Shown: one piece after another, positions 48,701 to 55,461 of the stretch
Layout of the letters: each line of letters begins with the position of its first letter
Position numbering within the stretch: the first letter of the stretch is position 1
The notes under the pieces: generated by a model
What the model was told of the DNA's origin: nothing
The model's database searches: none
What the model saw: only the letters and a program-made list of their open reading frames with translations
Assembly: GCF_964204865.1 (NCBI RefSeq)
Contig: NC_135251.1
Coordinates: forward strand, 18,910,001-18,974,000
Length of the DNA stretch: 64,000 bases
Direction: 5' to 3'
Origin: Styela clava
Taxonomy: Eukaryota > Chordata > Ascidiacea > Stolidobranchia > Styelidae
Position numbers and translations under genes: made by a program

Positions 48701-51053
48701 TAGGCACATATCGATGATGTCATATTACCCCTCAACATTTCGTCTTGGGTAACATGAGAAATGTGCTGGCTGAAATTCTCTTCTCAGTGAACTATTCTTT
48801 GGCTATTTGCAATAAACTGATCAAACTAATTAATTAACATTTGGCGAAAACTATCATTGCCCATCTTGCAGTTTGTTTAATTCTAAACGCACCGCCATAG
48901 TATTTTGTTGGATGAGGCTACTCTCGTTACAGCTTGTGATTGAAATATGAGAAATGACTTGTAACAAGCGTAAAGTAGAAGTAAAAAAATTTCATGATTC
49001 AAGCTCCATTCGCCGGTAAGCCTATGCATACTGTTTGCGCAACATAAGACATAAAAATCGTCAGTGAGCGTTCTTGATAAATGTCACAAAAGTTCTTGAT
49101 AAATGTACAATATGTACCAATTTATGATGTCATAATACCTCACAGCAGATCATCGTAGATAACACGAAAAATGTGCTGGCTGAAAAAACTATTCTTTGGC
49201 TGCTGGCATTAAACTGTCCACAAACTAATGGCTTTGTTTAAGAGACAAATTACTTCCCGACGCAGATAAGAACATCAAGTTGTTGTCAAACTGGGTTATG
49301 CCATGACGACAAAAATGGCTGTAGCAAATTGGTAATATAACGTGGTTTAGCGTGTGTAATTTCTATGCTCATTGCTATTTGCTACATAGAATACTTTGAA
49401 GTGTTTTTTTATTCCATCATATATGAGTGACATACCTTATTTACGCAAAGCAGATGTACCGGATACGGCATCATCGCACAAAGTCAGAAGGCCATCAGTG
49501 GTTGAAATGAAACATACTCGCGAGAGAAGTCCAAATAGTAGGAAACAACAGCAAAGACAAAGTTGCTACGACGAAATGTGTTCGCGACACTGCAATTCAC
49601 AACTCGAACAACTGAAAGAGAAGTTCGATGATTTGCAAAATGTGGTAGGGTTCGCTTTGAAACAAAGAACATTTTTATGTTCATCTGTAATTGTTGCATA
49701 TTTTATTTCGTCCTCTCTGTACTTTGTTCTTCTCAGGTGGTTCAAATGAAGAAAATAAAAAGTACAATACCTTTTTAGTCGTCATAATCATTTTATTTCT
49801 TGCAATTCGACAAATTACTATTTTGTAAAGCAAAAATTTCGTAATGGTATTGAAAAGTTAGTATGATTTTAGAGCCCTGCAATAAAGGCTCTCATTCCAT
49901 TTTTTCAATATCTCTGAACAAACTTTGAACCCAATTTTACTAATAAAAAATTCCATAGAATCTTCGAATTTAGATTCTCACGTAACGTGAATGGCATCAT
50001 TTCAAAACATACACCGTCACGAATATTGCGTATTTTATATTATAGTATTTGTATCTAATTCAATTTTTCCAGGTGATGCAGATTTCAGTCAACATGAAAG
50101 AAGTGTTAACCACTGTAAAGGAAATGACATCAAACAACCCCGATGAGAGATATATCAGAAATACAGCCCCGAAAGAAAAACGAGAGATACAAACTGATGA
50201 AAATTTATTGGTAGATCAGCGTCTACAATATGGTTATAGTCGGTCACATTCCAGCCACAATTTGCGTCAGTCAGGTTTTAAAGGAATGACGCCATTGCCC
50301 AAATGGTCATCAATGGAAATTATGAAAATACCAATAAAGTCTGAAAGGACACCATGTGAATATTACCCGCAATCCAACGTACGGCGGCACAGCACAGGTG
50401 TTTTTAACAGAGAGTATCCGATTGAACGTTCGAAAGATCAAGGTTGGACACAGTATGAATCGGCAAACTCCTCATCGGCTTCACGACGTTCCAATCATAT
50501 TTGCGCCAATTTAAGGCGACTAAATGGCTTCCAACACGTAGAAAGGCCGTCTCAAATATCTACACAGGCCGGGGGAGCGCACGCATTGTCTCAAGAAAAC
50601 ACTTCGATGCCGGAGTTTCTTCGGGCGACCAGACATGATGAAGCAATTCTGCTTTCACCGACTTGTTTGCCACCGCCATCTTATACTTTACGGTCATCGT
50701 CAAATACAAATTTTTTAGGCTCGTCATCACATGAGATTAATGCAACAACAACACATTATGAGGACAATGGTAATTGCCGCCACATTTCATCACCATTGAT
50801 CAACGACTCGTTATGCTCGTTTCAAACTGACCCATCACGATGTCAATATGGTATTCCTATTCCTAACTCCATCCCGATGTTGACAGTGAGCACTTACAAT
50901 AACACAAATGAATGCAATCCTGCTCTTCCCAAACCACAAGTAGTGCAGCAAATACCGGGTAATCATCTCACTATACCCATGACACAACTAGGTGGAGGAT
51001 GTGAAAGTGGATACAATACATCGAGTCCTTCCTTCGAAATGTGCTTCCCATGA
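32013..51053 (+). CDS. ELK-subfamily voltage-gated potassium channel (KCNH family), 25 exons modelled, first coding exon missing
   Basis: Exons: 32013-32113, 32552-32684, 33614-33787, 34976-35133, 35214-35384, 37160-37295, 37710-37870, 38609-38831, 39092-39286, 39858-39975, 40326-40407, 40976-41071, 41968-42121, 42381-42546, 43090-43139, 43410-43634, 43782-43949, 44312-44378, 44488-44577, 45016-45078, 45534-45952, 46617-46751, 48133-48267, 49451-49644, 50073-51053. All junctions are GT-AG and phases agree throughout, giving 1,530 residues; vertebrate ELK channels have about 1,000-1,100. Order: PAS (1-120), [14 protein letters not shown] linker, S1-S6 with filter SVGFGN (459-464), C-linker (IPKPLKTRM), CNBHD (583-700), long tail. 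MHAVVFG and IIQRMY after the pore, and GSLEV in the CNBHD, favour ELK (KCNH3/4/8) over ERG or EAG. It is a plasma-membrane K+ channel. The PAS exon needs an upstream exon ending in phase 1, not found. Confidence 0.9.
33240..33277. mobile_element. Solo hAT-type right end in a KCNH intron
   Basis: GGCGTGCCATAGGTTGCCGACCACTG reads as a hAT end (inward CAGTGGTCGGCAACC). I did not find its partner in the same intron. Confidence 0.45.
34976..35384 (+). CDS. KCNH (ELK) exons 5-6: PAS-S1 linker and S1
   Basis: Exon 5 (34976-35133) carries [19 protein letters not shown], a linker motif conserved in ERG and ELK channels, followed by a Ser-rich segment. Exon 6 (35214-35384) carries a short pre-S1 helix, then [20 protein letters not shown], the S1 helix, and the start of the S1-S2 loop. 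Confidence 0.88.
35385..37159. other. KCNH intron with hAT insertion
   Basis: The intron between S1 and S2 exons. About half is the hAT element at 36099-36944. A GT-rich run near 35660-35710 precedes it. Nothing else is recognisable. Confidence 0.6.
36099..36944 (-). mobile_element. hAT element (family E) with transposase C-terminus, in a KCNH intron
   Basis: Ends CAGGGTCGGTCAACC and, read inward, CAGGGTCGTCCAACC, with GCGGGCCAC motifs near both ends and an exact 8-bp duplication TTCTAGAG (36091-36098 and 36945-36952). On the minus strand near 36440-36300 it reads [20 protein letters not shown], matching the end of the hAT dimerisation region (typically D.HL...LRIA.S...PDI). The element is internally deleted at 846 bases. 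Confidence 0.92.
37160..37870 (+). CDS. KCNH (ELK) exons 7-8: S1-S2 loop, S2, S3
   Basis: Exon 7 (37160-37295) has the extracellular loop with three N-glycosylation sequons in NASNNTNGT, then S2 ([15 protein letters not shown]). Exon 8 (37710-37870) has [14 protein letters not shown], the conserved S2-S3 linker, and S3 ([16 protein letters not shown]). The acidic residues in [10 protein letters not shown] and FIVD are the expected voltage-sensor counter-charges. The intron between contains a diverged family-A MITE fragment (CTACTGGACCAATTACTGTG near 37433). Confidence 0.88.
38224..38430 (-). repeat. tRNA-derived SINE in a KCNH intron
   Basis: On the minus strand from about 38430: TGTGGTTAAAGTGTTGGA (box A type), then CTCCGGCTCAAATCC (box B type) about 45 bases later, then a non-tRNA body with ATAAACCTGGGAATCTTTAC. 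This order and spacing suit a tRNA-headed SINE. A target duplication was not identified. Confidence 0.55.
38609..39286 (+). CDS. KCNH (ELK) exons 9-10: S4, S5, pore
   Basis: Exon 9 (38609-38831) carries S4 ([14 protein letters not shown], regularly spaced Arg/Lys) and S5 ([20 protein letters not shown]). Exon 10 (39092-39286) carries the turret with one N-glycosylation sequon (NNT), the pore helix YFTLSSLTS, the filter SVGFGN and the start of S6 ([12 protein letters not shown]). GFG is the potassium filter variant of EAG/ERG/ELK channels. The turret is much shorter than in vertebrate ELK channels. Confidence 0.92.
39858..41071 (+). CDS. KCNH (ELK) exons 11-13: distal S6 and C-linker
   Basis: Exon 11 (39858-39975) continues S6 with [17 protein letters not shown]. 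Exon 12 (40326-40407) gives [20 protein letters not shown]. Exon 13 (40976-41071) gives [20 protein letters not shown]. These are the C-linker helices that couple the CNBHD to the gate and they match ELK most closely. The residue before IPKPL is read as Gly (GG|A across the junction), where relatives usually have Arg or Gln. Confidence 0.88.
41566..41600. mobile_element. Family-A MITE end fragment in a KCNH intron
   Basis: CAAGAGGGCGATGCTCAAATATATC matches the CAAGAGAGC end of the family-A MITE. The following 350 bases are too diverged to align by eye, and the other end was not seen. Confidence 0.4.
41968..43139 (+). CDS. KCNH (ELK) exons 14-16: cyclic-nucleotide-binding homology domain
   Basis: Exon 14 (41968-42121): [19 protein letters not shown], then [12 protein letters not shown] and VSAIL. 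Exon 15 (42381-42546): KDDLFGSD, then [20 protein letters not shown] and LYPEHSD. Exon 16 (43090-43139) continues after DEL with [12 protein letters not shown]. In KCNH channels this domain does not bind cyclic nucleotides, because a C-terminal strand (YNL or FNL) fills the pocket. Aligning [14 protein letters not shown] to the vertebrate pattern puts CQL (residues 694-696) at that place, so the aromatic residue is replaced by Cys. Confidence 0.85.
43410..45078 (+). CDS. KCNH (ELK) exons 17-21: proximal C-terminal tail
   Basis: Five small exons (43410-43634, 43782-43949, 44312-44378, 44488-44577, 45016-45078) encode a low-complexity tail rich in Asp, Glu, Ser and Asn. A basic patch ([18 protein letters not shown]) spans exons 19-20. 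RVSF resembles a basophilic kinase site or a PP1-docking RVxF motif. All junction phases agree, which supports the exons although no domain is recognisable. Confidence 0.72.
45311..45500 (+). repeat. tRNA-derived SINE-like sequence in a KCNH intron
   Basis: GGGCGTGATGGCCTAGCTGTTAAAACGG resembles a tRNA-type box A region. The expected box B (near GAGTTTAATTAAACC) is degraded. A body with CCCGAACCGGAGAGG follows. It ends about 30 bases before exon 22. Confidence 0.4.
45534..45952 (+). CDS. KCNH (ELK) exon 22: tail
   Basis: The 139-residue exon begins after ttttctag. It includes a basic segment ([16 protein letters not shown]), an acidic [10 protein letters not shown], and a polar segment ending [10 protein letters not shown]. 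There is no known domain. The exon is kept because it is open throughout and its phases (in from AG, out with G) fit its neighbours exactly. Confidence 0.7.
46617..46751 (+). CDS. KCNH exon 23a (first copy of duplicated exon)
   Basis: The 135-bp exon, phase 1 to phase 1, encodes [20 protein letters not shown] followed by [17 protein letters not shown]. The acceptor is ttgaag and the donor is GAAG|gtttgt. The Lys/Arg cluster KKRRRRRK could be a nuclear-localisation, phosphoinositide-binding or RxR-type ER-retention signal. Being a multiple of three and phase-symmetric, it can be included or skipped without changing frame. Confidence 0.72.
47105..47320. repeat. CATATAC minisatellite and AT dinucleotide run
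   Basis: Degenerate repeats of about 20-24 bases built on CATATACTGCCAA run from about 47120 to 47250, followed by an AT dinucleotide run near 47289-47313. The related block in the second unit is 48335-48480. The frames crossing it are rich in Tyr, Thr and Ile and are not genes. Confidence 0.7.
48133..48267 (+). CDS. KCNH exon 23b (second copy of duplicated exon)
   Basis: It has the same length, phases and splice sites as exon 23a. It encodes [20 protein letters not shown] and then [17 protein letters not shown]. All differences from 23a keep the frame open; about eight residues change, several of them conservatively. Both could be used in tandem or alternatively. Confidence 0.72.
49451..51053 (+). 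CDS. KCNH exons 24-25: coiled coil and Ser/Pro-rich C-terminus
   Basis: Exon 24 (49451-49644) ends with [14 protein letters not shown], and exon 25 (50073-51053) starts [18 protein letters not shown]. Joined in phase 0, they form a heptad-like coiled coil, as found at the equivalent place in KCNH tails. About 300 residues rich in Ser, Pro, Asn and His follow, ending SFEMCFP at the stop. The exon 24 acceptor was put at cgcaaag|CAG because only this start matches phase 1; an alternative at catag (49390) is out of phase with exon 23. Confidence 0.78.
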
Positions 51054-51074
51054 GTTTTCAGATAAGACTAAATT

Positions 51075-51319
51075 ATTGGACACGTTTAGTGGCTATAACG
51101 ATCGTTTCAAAATTTTGTTGTTATTGTTATTTGTCTCCGTCTCCATTTTTAAAAAATCGCTATTCTCTTCGAATACTGGACCAATTGCTTTGATATTTTC
51201 AGTGGTTAAAGATAAAATTTTTCTCCAGAAGGCTATTACTTTTTTTTCGCTATGACGTCATCAAAATTATTGCCACTGGGTGGCGCTACGTGTCCATATA
51301 TTTGAGCATAGCTCTCTTG
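51075..51319 (+). mobile_element. MITE (family A) immediately after the KCNH stop
   Basis: It runs from ATTGGACACGTTTAGTGG to GCATAGCTCTCTTG and lies 21 bases after the KCNH stop codon, so it is presumably inside the 3' UTR. It shares CTTCGAATACTGGACCAATT, TTTTCAGTGGTTAAAG, AGAAGGCTATTAC and GACGTCATCA with other copies. It is 245 bases long, against 423 for the copy at 30842. Confidence 0.85.
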
Positions 51320-51654
51320 TTTAGGTAATAACTTTATCCTCGTCCCGACTGGGTTCTAATTATGTGAGGTACATTAACACCACTTAAAAAAGCTGATTGA
51401 CAAGCAGCTTGAAAAAATATTTTGCGCCAAATGGAATTTTCTCAGTACGGCATTGTTTACAGAATTCGTTTCGGCATGGGTGAAGTGTTAAGCCTTTTTG
51501 AGATCTTAAATTTGCAATGCCATTATAGAAATATCCAGCGCATTTTCTTCGTTCAGAGTTATTATTGTTTAGGGGATATAGCGATAGTAACTTTGTTTAC
51601 CTTCACACTGATGTAAACGGGTGTCGTTATATAGCGCAAATACGACTGGAGGTT

Positions 51655-51826
51655 CCATTACATTTGAACCCACGTACATTCGAACCCATGACAATTGCAC
51701 CTGCATACTATTTGAACCCATACCAACCCTAACCCATGGGTTTTAGCACCCGCCTATAGATTGAACCCGCGGATATACACATGGGTTCAAATGTACGTGG
51801 GTTCAAATGTACGGTCACCACGACTG
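51655..51826. mobile_element. Palindromic MITE (family D), second copy
   Basis: It starts TTACATTTGAACCCACGTAC and ends GTGGGTTCAAATGTACGGTC, reverse complements of each other over more than 15 bases. GAACCCA/TGGGTTC units recur inside. It matches 29598-29785 in opposite orientation, including the central CCCATGGGTT and GCACCTGCATACTAT segments. Confidence 0.7.
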
Positions 51827-53335
51827 GAGGCTGGAAAGGTGCAACGACCAAACTCTAAGCATTTCACATCAATTTAACCCAATCCTAATAGATTCGAAAC
51901 ATTCTTTTAGCAAGCGAATGTTAGTAGAACTCACAATTGTTTGTCCGTCTTGTGTTTTTTTACACCAAATGAATAAAAAAAATTAAGTATATATCTATTT
52001 CTCCACTTTATTTCACTTGAATTATTTGTGATCTTGTATTTGCACCTGTATCTATTTTGCACAGCACTACAACATTAAATTTTGTTTAAATAAAAATTAT
52101 TTCATCCTAAATATAGCCTCTGTCTACATTTCGTAGTTACCAGTATCACAGTATCATGTTTACTCTTGGTAAGTTTACCAGATTCTGTAGTCTACTAGGT
52201 CAACGACGTTGGACGGATAGGCCTACAGGCCGGGCAGTGGTTTGTATCGTGAGGAAATTATTGGTATATTATAAAGTTTCCACTCTCGTTCAGTCAATCA
52301 GATCATTGGGAATTTTTTCAACTTAGAGTTGCTGTTTTATTTTATATTTTCAGCGAACACGTCATATAAATCCAATGGTCCCCAGTCCCGCGCAACTTTT
52401 AAATGACGACGGCTGCGAAGAATACCACGATTTTGACTAAATATTCGTCACATTGTTTCGACTCAAACATCTCTTTTGCTAATGCCCCCGGACTAAAAAG
52501 AATTTTATTACGGGATATCATATTATGTGCACAAATATTCAGAGATTCAATAGTTAAAGCAGCGCACACAATAGTCCCAGAGCGTGACATTGTAAATTGA
52601 GTAAGATTCTGATCCACGCAGTCCTCGTCGGTAGCGGTGGCGCAGAGAGGGGAGGGAGCAGCCGCAATCCAAACAAACCGCCAGCAAAATGTAGGCCAGA
52701 AATGCCATAATCTGCTAGTAAAAGGGGTGAAAATGATAGGGAGTCCAAAGTTAAGCGATTCTTAAAAATAGAAATCAGCTACTAGCCCGTAGGCAGCTCA
52801 AGTGAAAGTGAGGAAAAAATAAACAAACAGTCCCCCGGGTGATAGTGAAAATACAGCAGATGAGGAAAAATGCATAGAAATCAGCGACTAACCCACGAGG
52901 TGATTGTGAAAATACAAGTCAGTAACGAGCCTCAACTAGCAAGCAGTCTAGGCAAAAAAAATAATAAATAGATGAAAAAAGGGATCGACCCCAACCGCGA
53001 GCAGACGGGACACAATAAAAAAAAAAAACGCAGCGAAGTAGCGGAACGCGAGAGAAACAAAGTTAACAGTCATCATCAATAAAGAACACGTACGTAACAC
53101 TACCTAACTCGAAGAAACGAAGTTGTGAAGTGTGAAATTGGGAAAAGTGTAGAAAAAACAATTAGAATACCACAAAGCAGTCGAAGGTAATGTGAAAGAA
53201 AATTCACCGAGGCTGCTGGGCTGGTGCAGCAATAAATTGTTTGTTTCCAAATAAAATCATGCAGAACAACATTTTTGTTTTTCTCACTTTTATTATCTCA
53301 TAAAATAAAACGCAGTGCCGGTTGCCTATGCGACT

Positions 53336-53367
<32 letters not shown>

Positions 53368-54776
53368 CGGAAATATGTTGAGCAGTAGCACCGAGTTCGC
53401 AAAATCAGAACGTCACGCTCAGTGGAGTAAAAACGGTGTTCCCATTAATAAAAATCAAAAAGCCAAATTTTGGATAAAATATCGCATCTCATAGAATTCG
53501 TAAAAAATTTAAGAACAAATAAAGTAAGTGTAATAGCCTTCTAGTGACAATAACAATCTTCAACAACTGAGGATTTTGATAAATTGGTCCAGTAGTTCGC
53601 CGTCGCTGGTATAGGACACAGCTCTTAAAGTAGAGTTCACGTAGCGCTTCATTTTCTATAATTGCTGTTTGGGTTATTCTCATAAAAATTCATCGCGTTT
53701 TCTTTTGTTGTAATAGTTTGAGATTCTGATTTTCTTCTGCAATATAAAATTGATTGCAATGAACAATGAATGGAAAATATTACACTAGAAAAAGCCTTGA
53801 TGAAATATAAAAAAAAAACAAAAAATTGTAAAGAAAGAAGGTGCTATCCATTTAATCTGGTTACAATACATTTAGAAATAGATTGGTAAAAGAAAAAAAC
53901 TTGAGAAACTGGTTTTCAAACACTTGGACTCTTTTTCAATGGTGGATGGGAGTACCCATGCTTTCAATTTTTGTATAGCGTTAGAATTGGGTCTGTGTGC
54001 GTGTCTATTTAGTTATATTGATAAAATAAATCAAATTGGAGATGCCTAGATTGAAACACATTGCTACGTATATCTATAACGATAAGTGGCTATCTATAAT
54101 ATTGAACTGTGAATTATTTTTTCATTTTATAATATATTATCTGATCATTCAAATTAAACCAGAGCATCGGGATCGGTAAGACTGAGCTAACGGCCGAGTC
54201 TGTTGGAAAAATGGCGGATTAGCCTGACGATCGAGCGATAGGTTAAAAAATGAGCAAAAAAACAGCACAGTGCATAAGAGGGGTTTTAAATGTAAATTGT
54301 GGAAAAACAAGTTTTTTGAGTTGTAGAAAACTTTGTTTTATGACCCGAACTCTACCAAAGGGTTCGAAAATTGACGTATCACCATAAAAAGTGTAGGTAA
54401 AATCCGAAAGCAATGACACTTGGCTTAGTGACATGTAGTCAATTGATTATCACTCCCGACTTCTAATATGTTTTGCACTTCTGTAGGATATGGACACATG
54501 AATAATAATTGTTATTGCTATAACTTAACTGTATAGTCTCTTAAATATGTGAAAGGACATATTTTTTTTCAATTCGCACTTTTTGAGTTGAGGTATATAA
54601 TATTTTTTTCTCAACAGATTTATCTGGGATATTTCAAATGGAAATGAGTTTCTTTTCAGCTTCTCACACACTAGCATATTGAAATATTTACATTTGTAAA
54701 CTTAAATACAATCCTGAACCGTAGGTTCAAATATTTGTTCAAATAAGGCAAATTGCAACATAAAAAATGAACGTAC
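51827..54776. other. Non-coding; fragments and low complexity
   Basis: No supported gene. A purine-rich block at about 52620-53050 repeats GAAATCAGC.ACTA.CCC and GTGAAAATACA motifs two or three times. An AT run lies at 53338-53366. A diverged minus-strand family-A MITE fragment (AATAGCCTTCTAGTGAC ... AATTGGTCCAGTAGTTCG) lies at 53530-53620. Confidence 0.5.
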
Positions 54777-55461
54777 TTTCTTTTGATAACCAGACATCCA
54801 ACGATAGTTATAACCACAACAAACACCAACATCACCATCAGAAGTCCAATTACTGAAGCCCATTCCGGAACAGTTAGAAAATCTTCTTCCGACATTGTGG
54901 TCGCATCTGTTGATGTTAGTAATTTGTTAAAGGTGTTCTAATGAACTTTTATTCACCACATCGCCAACCACACTGGCCAAAAATGTAGGCTTCGTCATAA
55001 TGTTAAGTAATGGTATCGTCCTTTTTTAAATATGTATACGCAGCAAATCATATCATATTTATCGTACGCCACTAGATATGTCCCGCACACTGGACAATTG
55101 TTCTACGCGCTAACTTTTCAAAAACGTTTGCACTAAAACGACCAAAAATTTTCCGAGGTCAATGATGGTTGACAACAATAGCCCGTCCAATTCAACTGAA
55201 AATGTAGAATTTTTTAATCATGTCCTCCTTATACACGACTTTACATCTGAGTCCCAACATAGATCTGAAAATATTATTACTACACTGCTCAACGTCATCA
55301 AAAATATAGTATGGTGCTATAAATGGTGTGTGTTGGAAATATGTTGTTACCTTTTTGATCGTAAACTACTGTTTCTGTTCTTTCTAAATTATAAATTCCA
55401 GTTTCTTCAGCAGGGTTAGTTATGGCGAAAACAGCCATCCTCGGAATCATGATATACTTCG
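54777..55461 (-). CDS. Unrecognised minus-strand membrane protein, two exons seen (partial)
   Basis: Two minus-strand exons join in frame: 55461-55351 (acceptor gtgcag, donor G|gtaaca) and 54906-54777 (acceptor caacag, donor AA|gtacgt). They encode MIPRMAVFAITNPAEETGIY, then ERTETVVYDQK, D at the junction, ATTMSEEDFLTVPEWA, then a 25-residue hydrophobic helix (SVIGLLMVMLVFVVVITIVG) and CLVIKRK. Hydrophobic helix followed by basic residues fits a type I single-pass orientation. Exons upstream and the cytoplasmic end were not found. It might instead be a degenerate gene. The exon-phase match is the main support. Confidence 0.45.

Larger units (their letters stand above)
46325..49230. repeat. 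Two-and-a-fraction-unit tandem duplication inside the KCNH gene
   Basis: Unit 1 is about 46325-47835, unit 2 about 47836-49020, and a partial unit 3 about 49021-49230. Each full unit holds, in order: a TACAGG.AAATAC.ATTCGC-like start, a 135-bp exon, a CATATAC-rich minisatellite, ACAGCTGGTCGTTCAAATAATT, TGCTGGCTGAAA, and GAGGCTACTCTCGTTAC. Unit 1 has about 290 extra bases (roughly 46805-47095). Unit 3 retains only the TTCTTGATAAATGT and TGCTGGCTGAAA part and has no exon. Confidence 0.85.

Noticed and set aside
41925..53366. AT dinucleotide runs (41925, 47289, 53338)
   Set aside because: Ordinary microsatellites; noted but without further significance.
55100..55190. Possible extra minus-strand exon between the two membrane-protein exons (after ttttcag at about 55190)
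   Set aside because: It is open and phase-compatible, but the two flanking exons already join in frame without it and its product is not similar to anything; left out.
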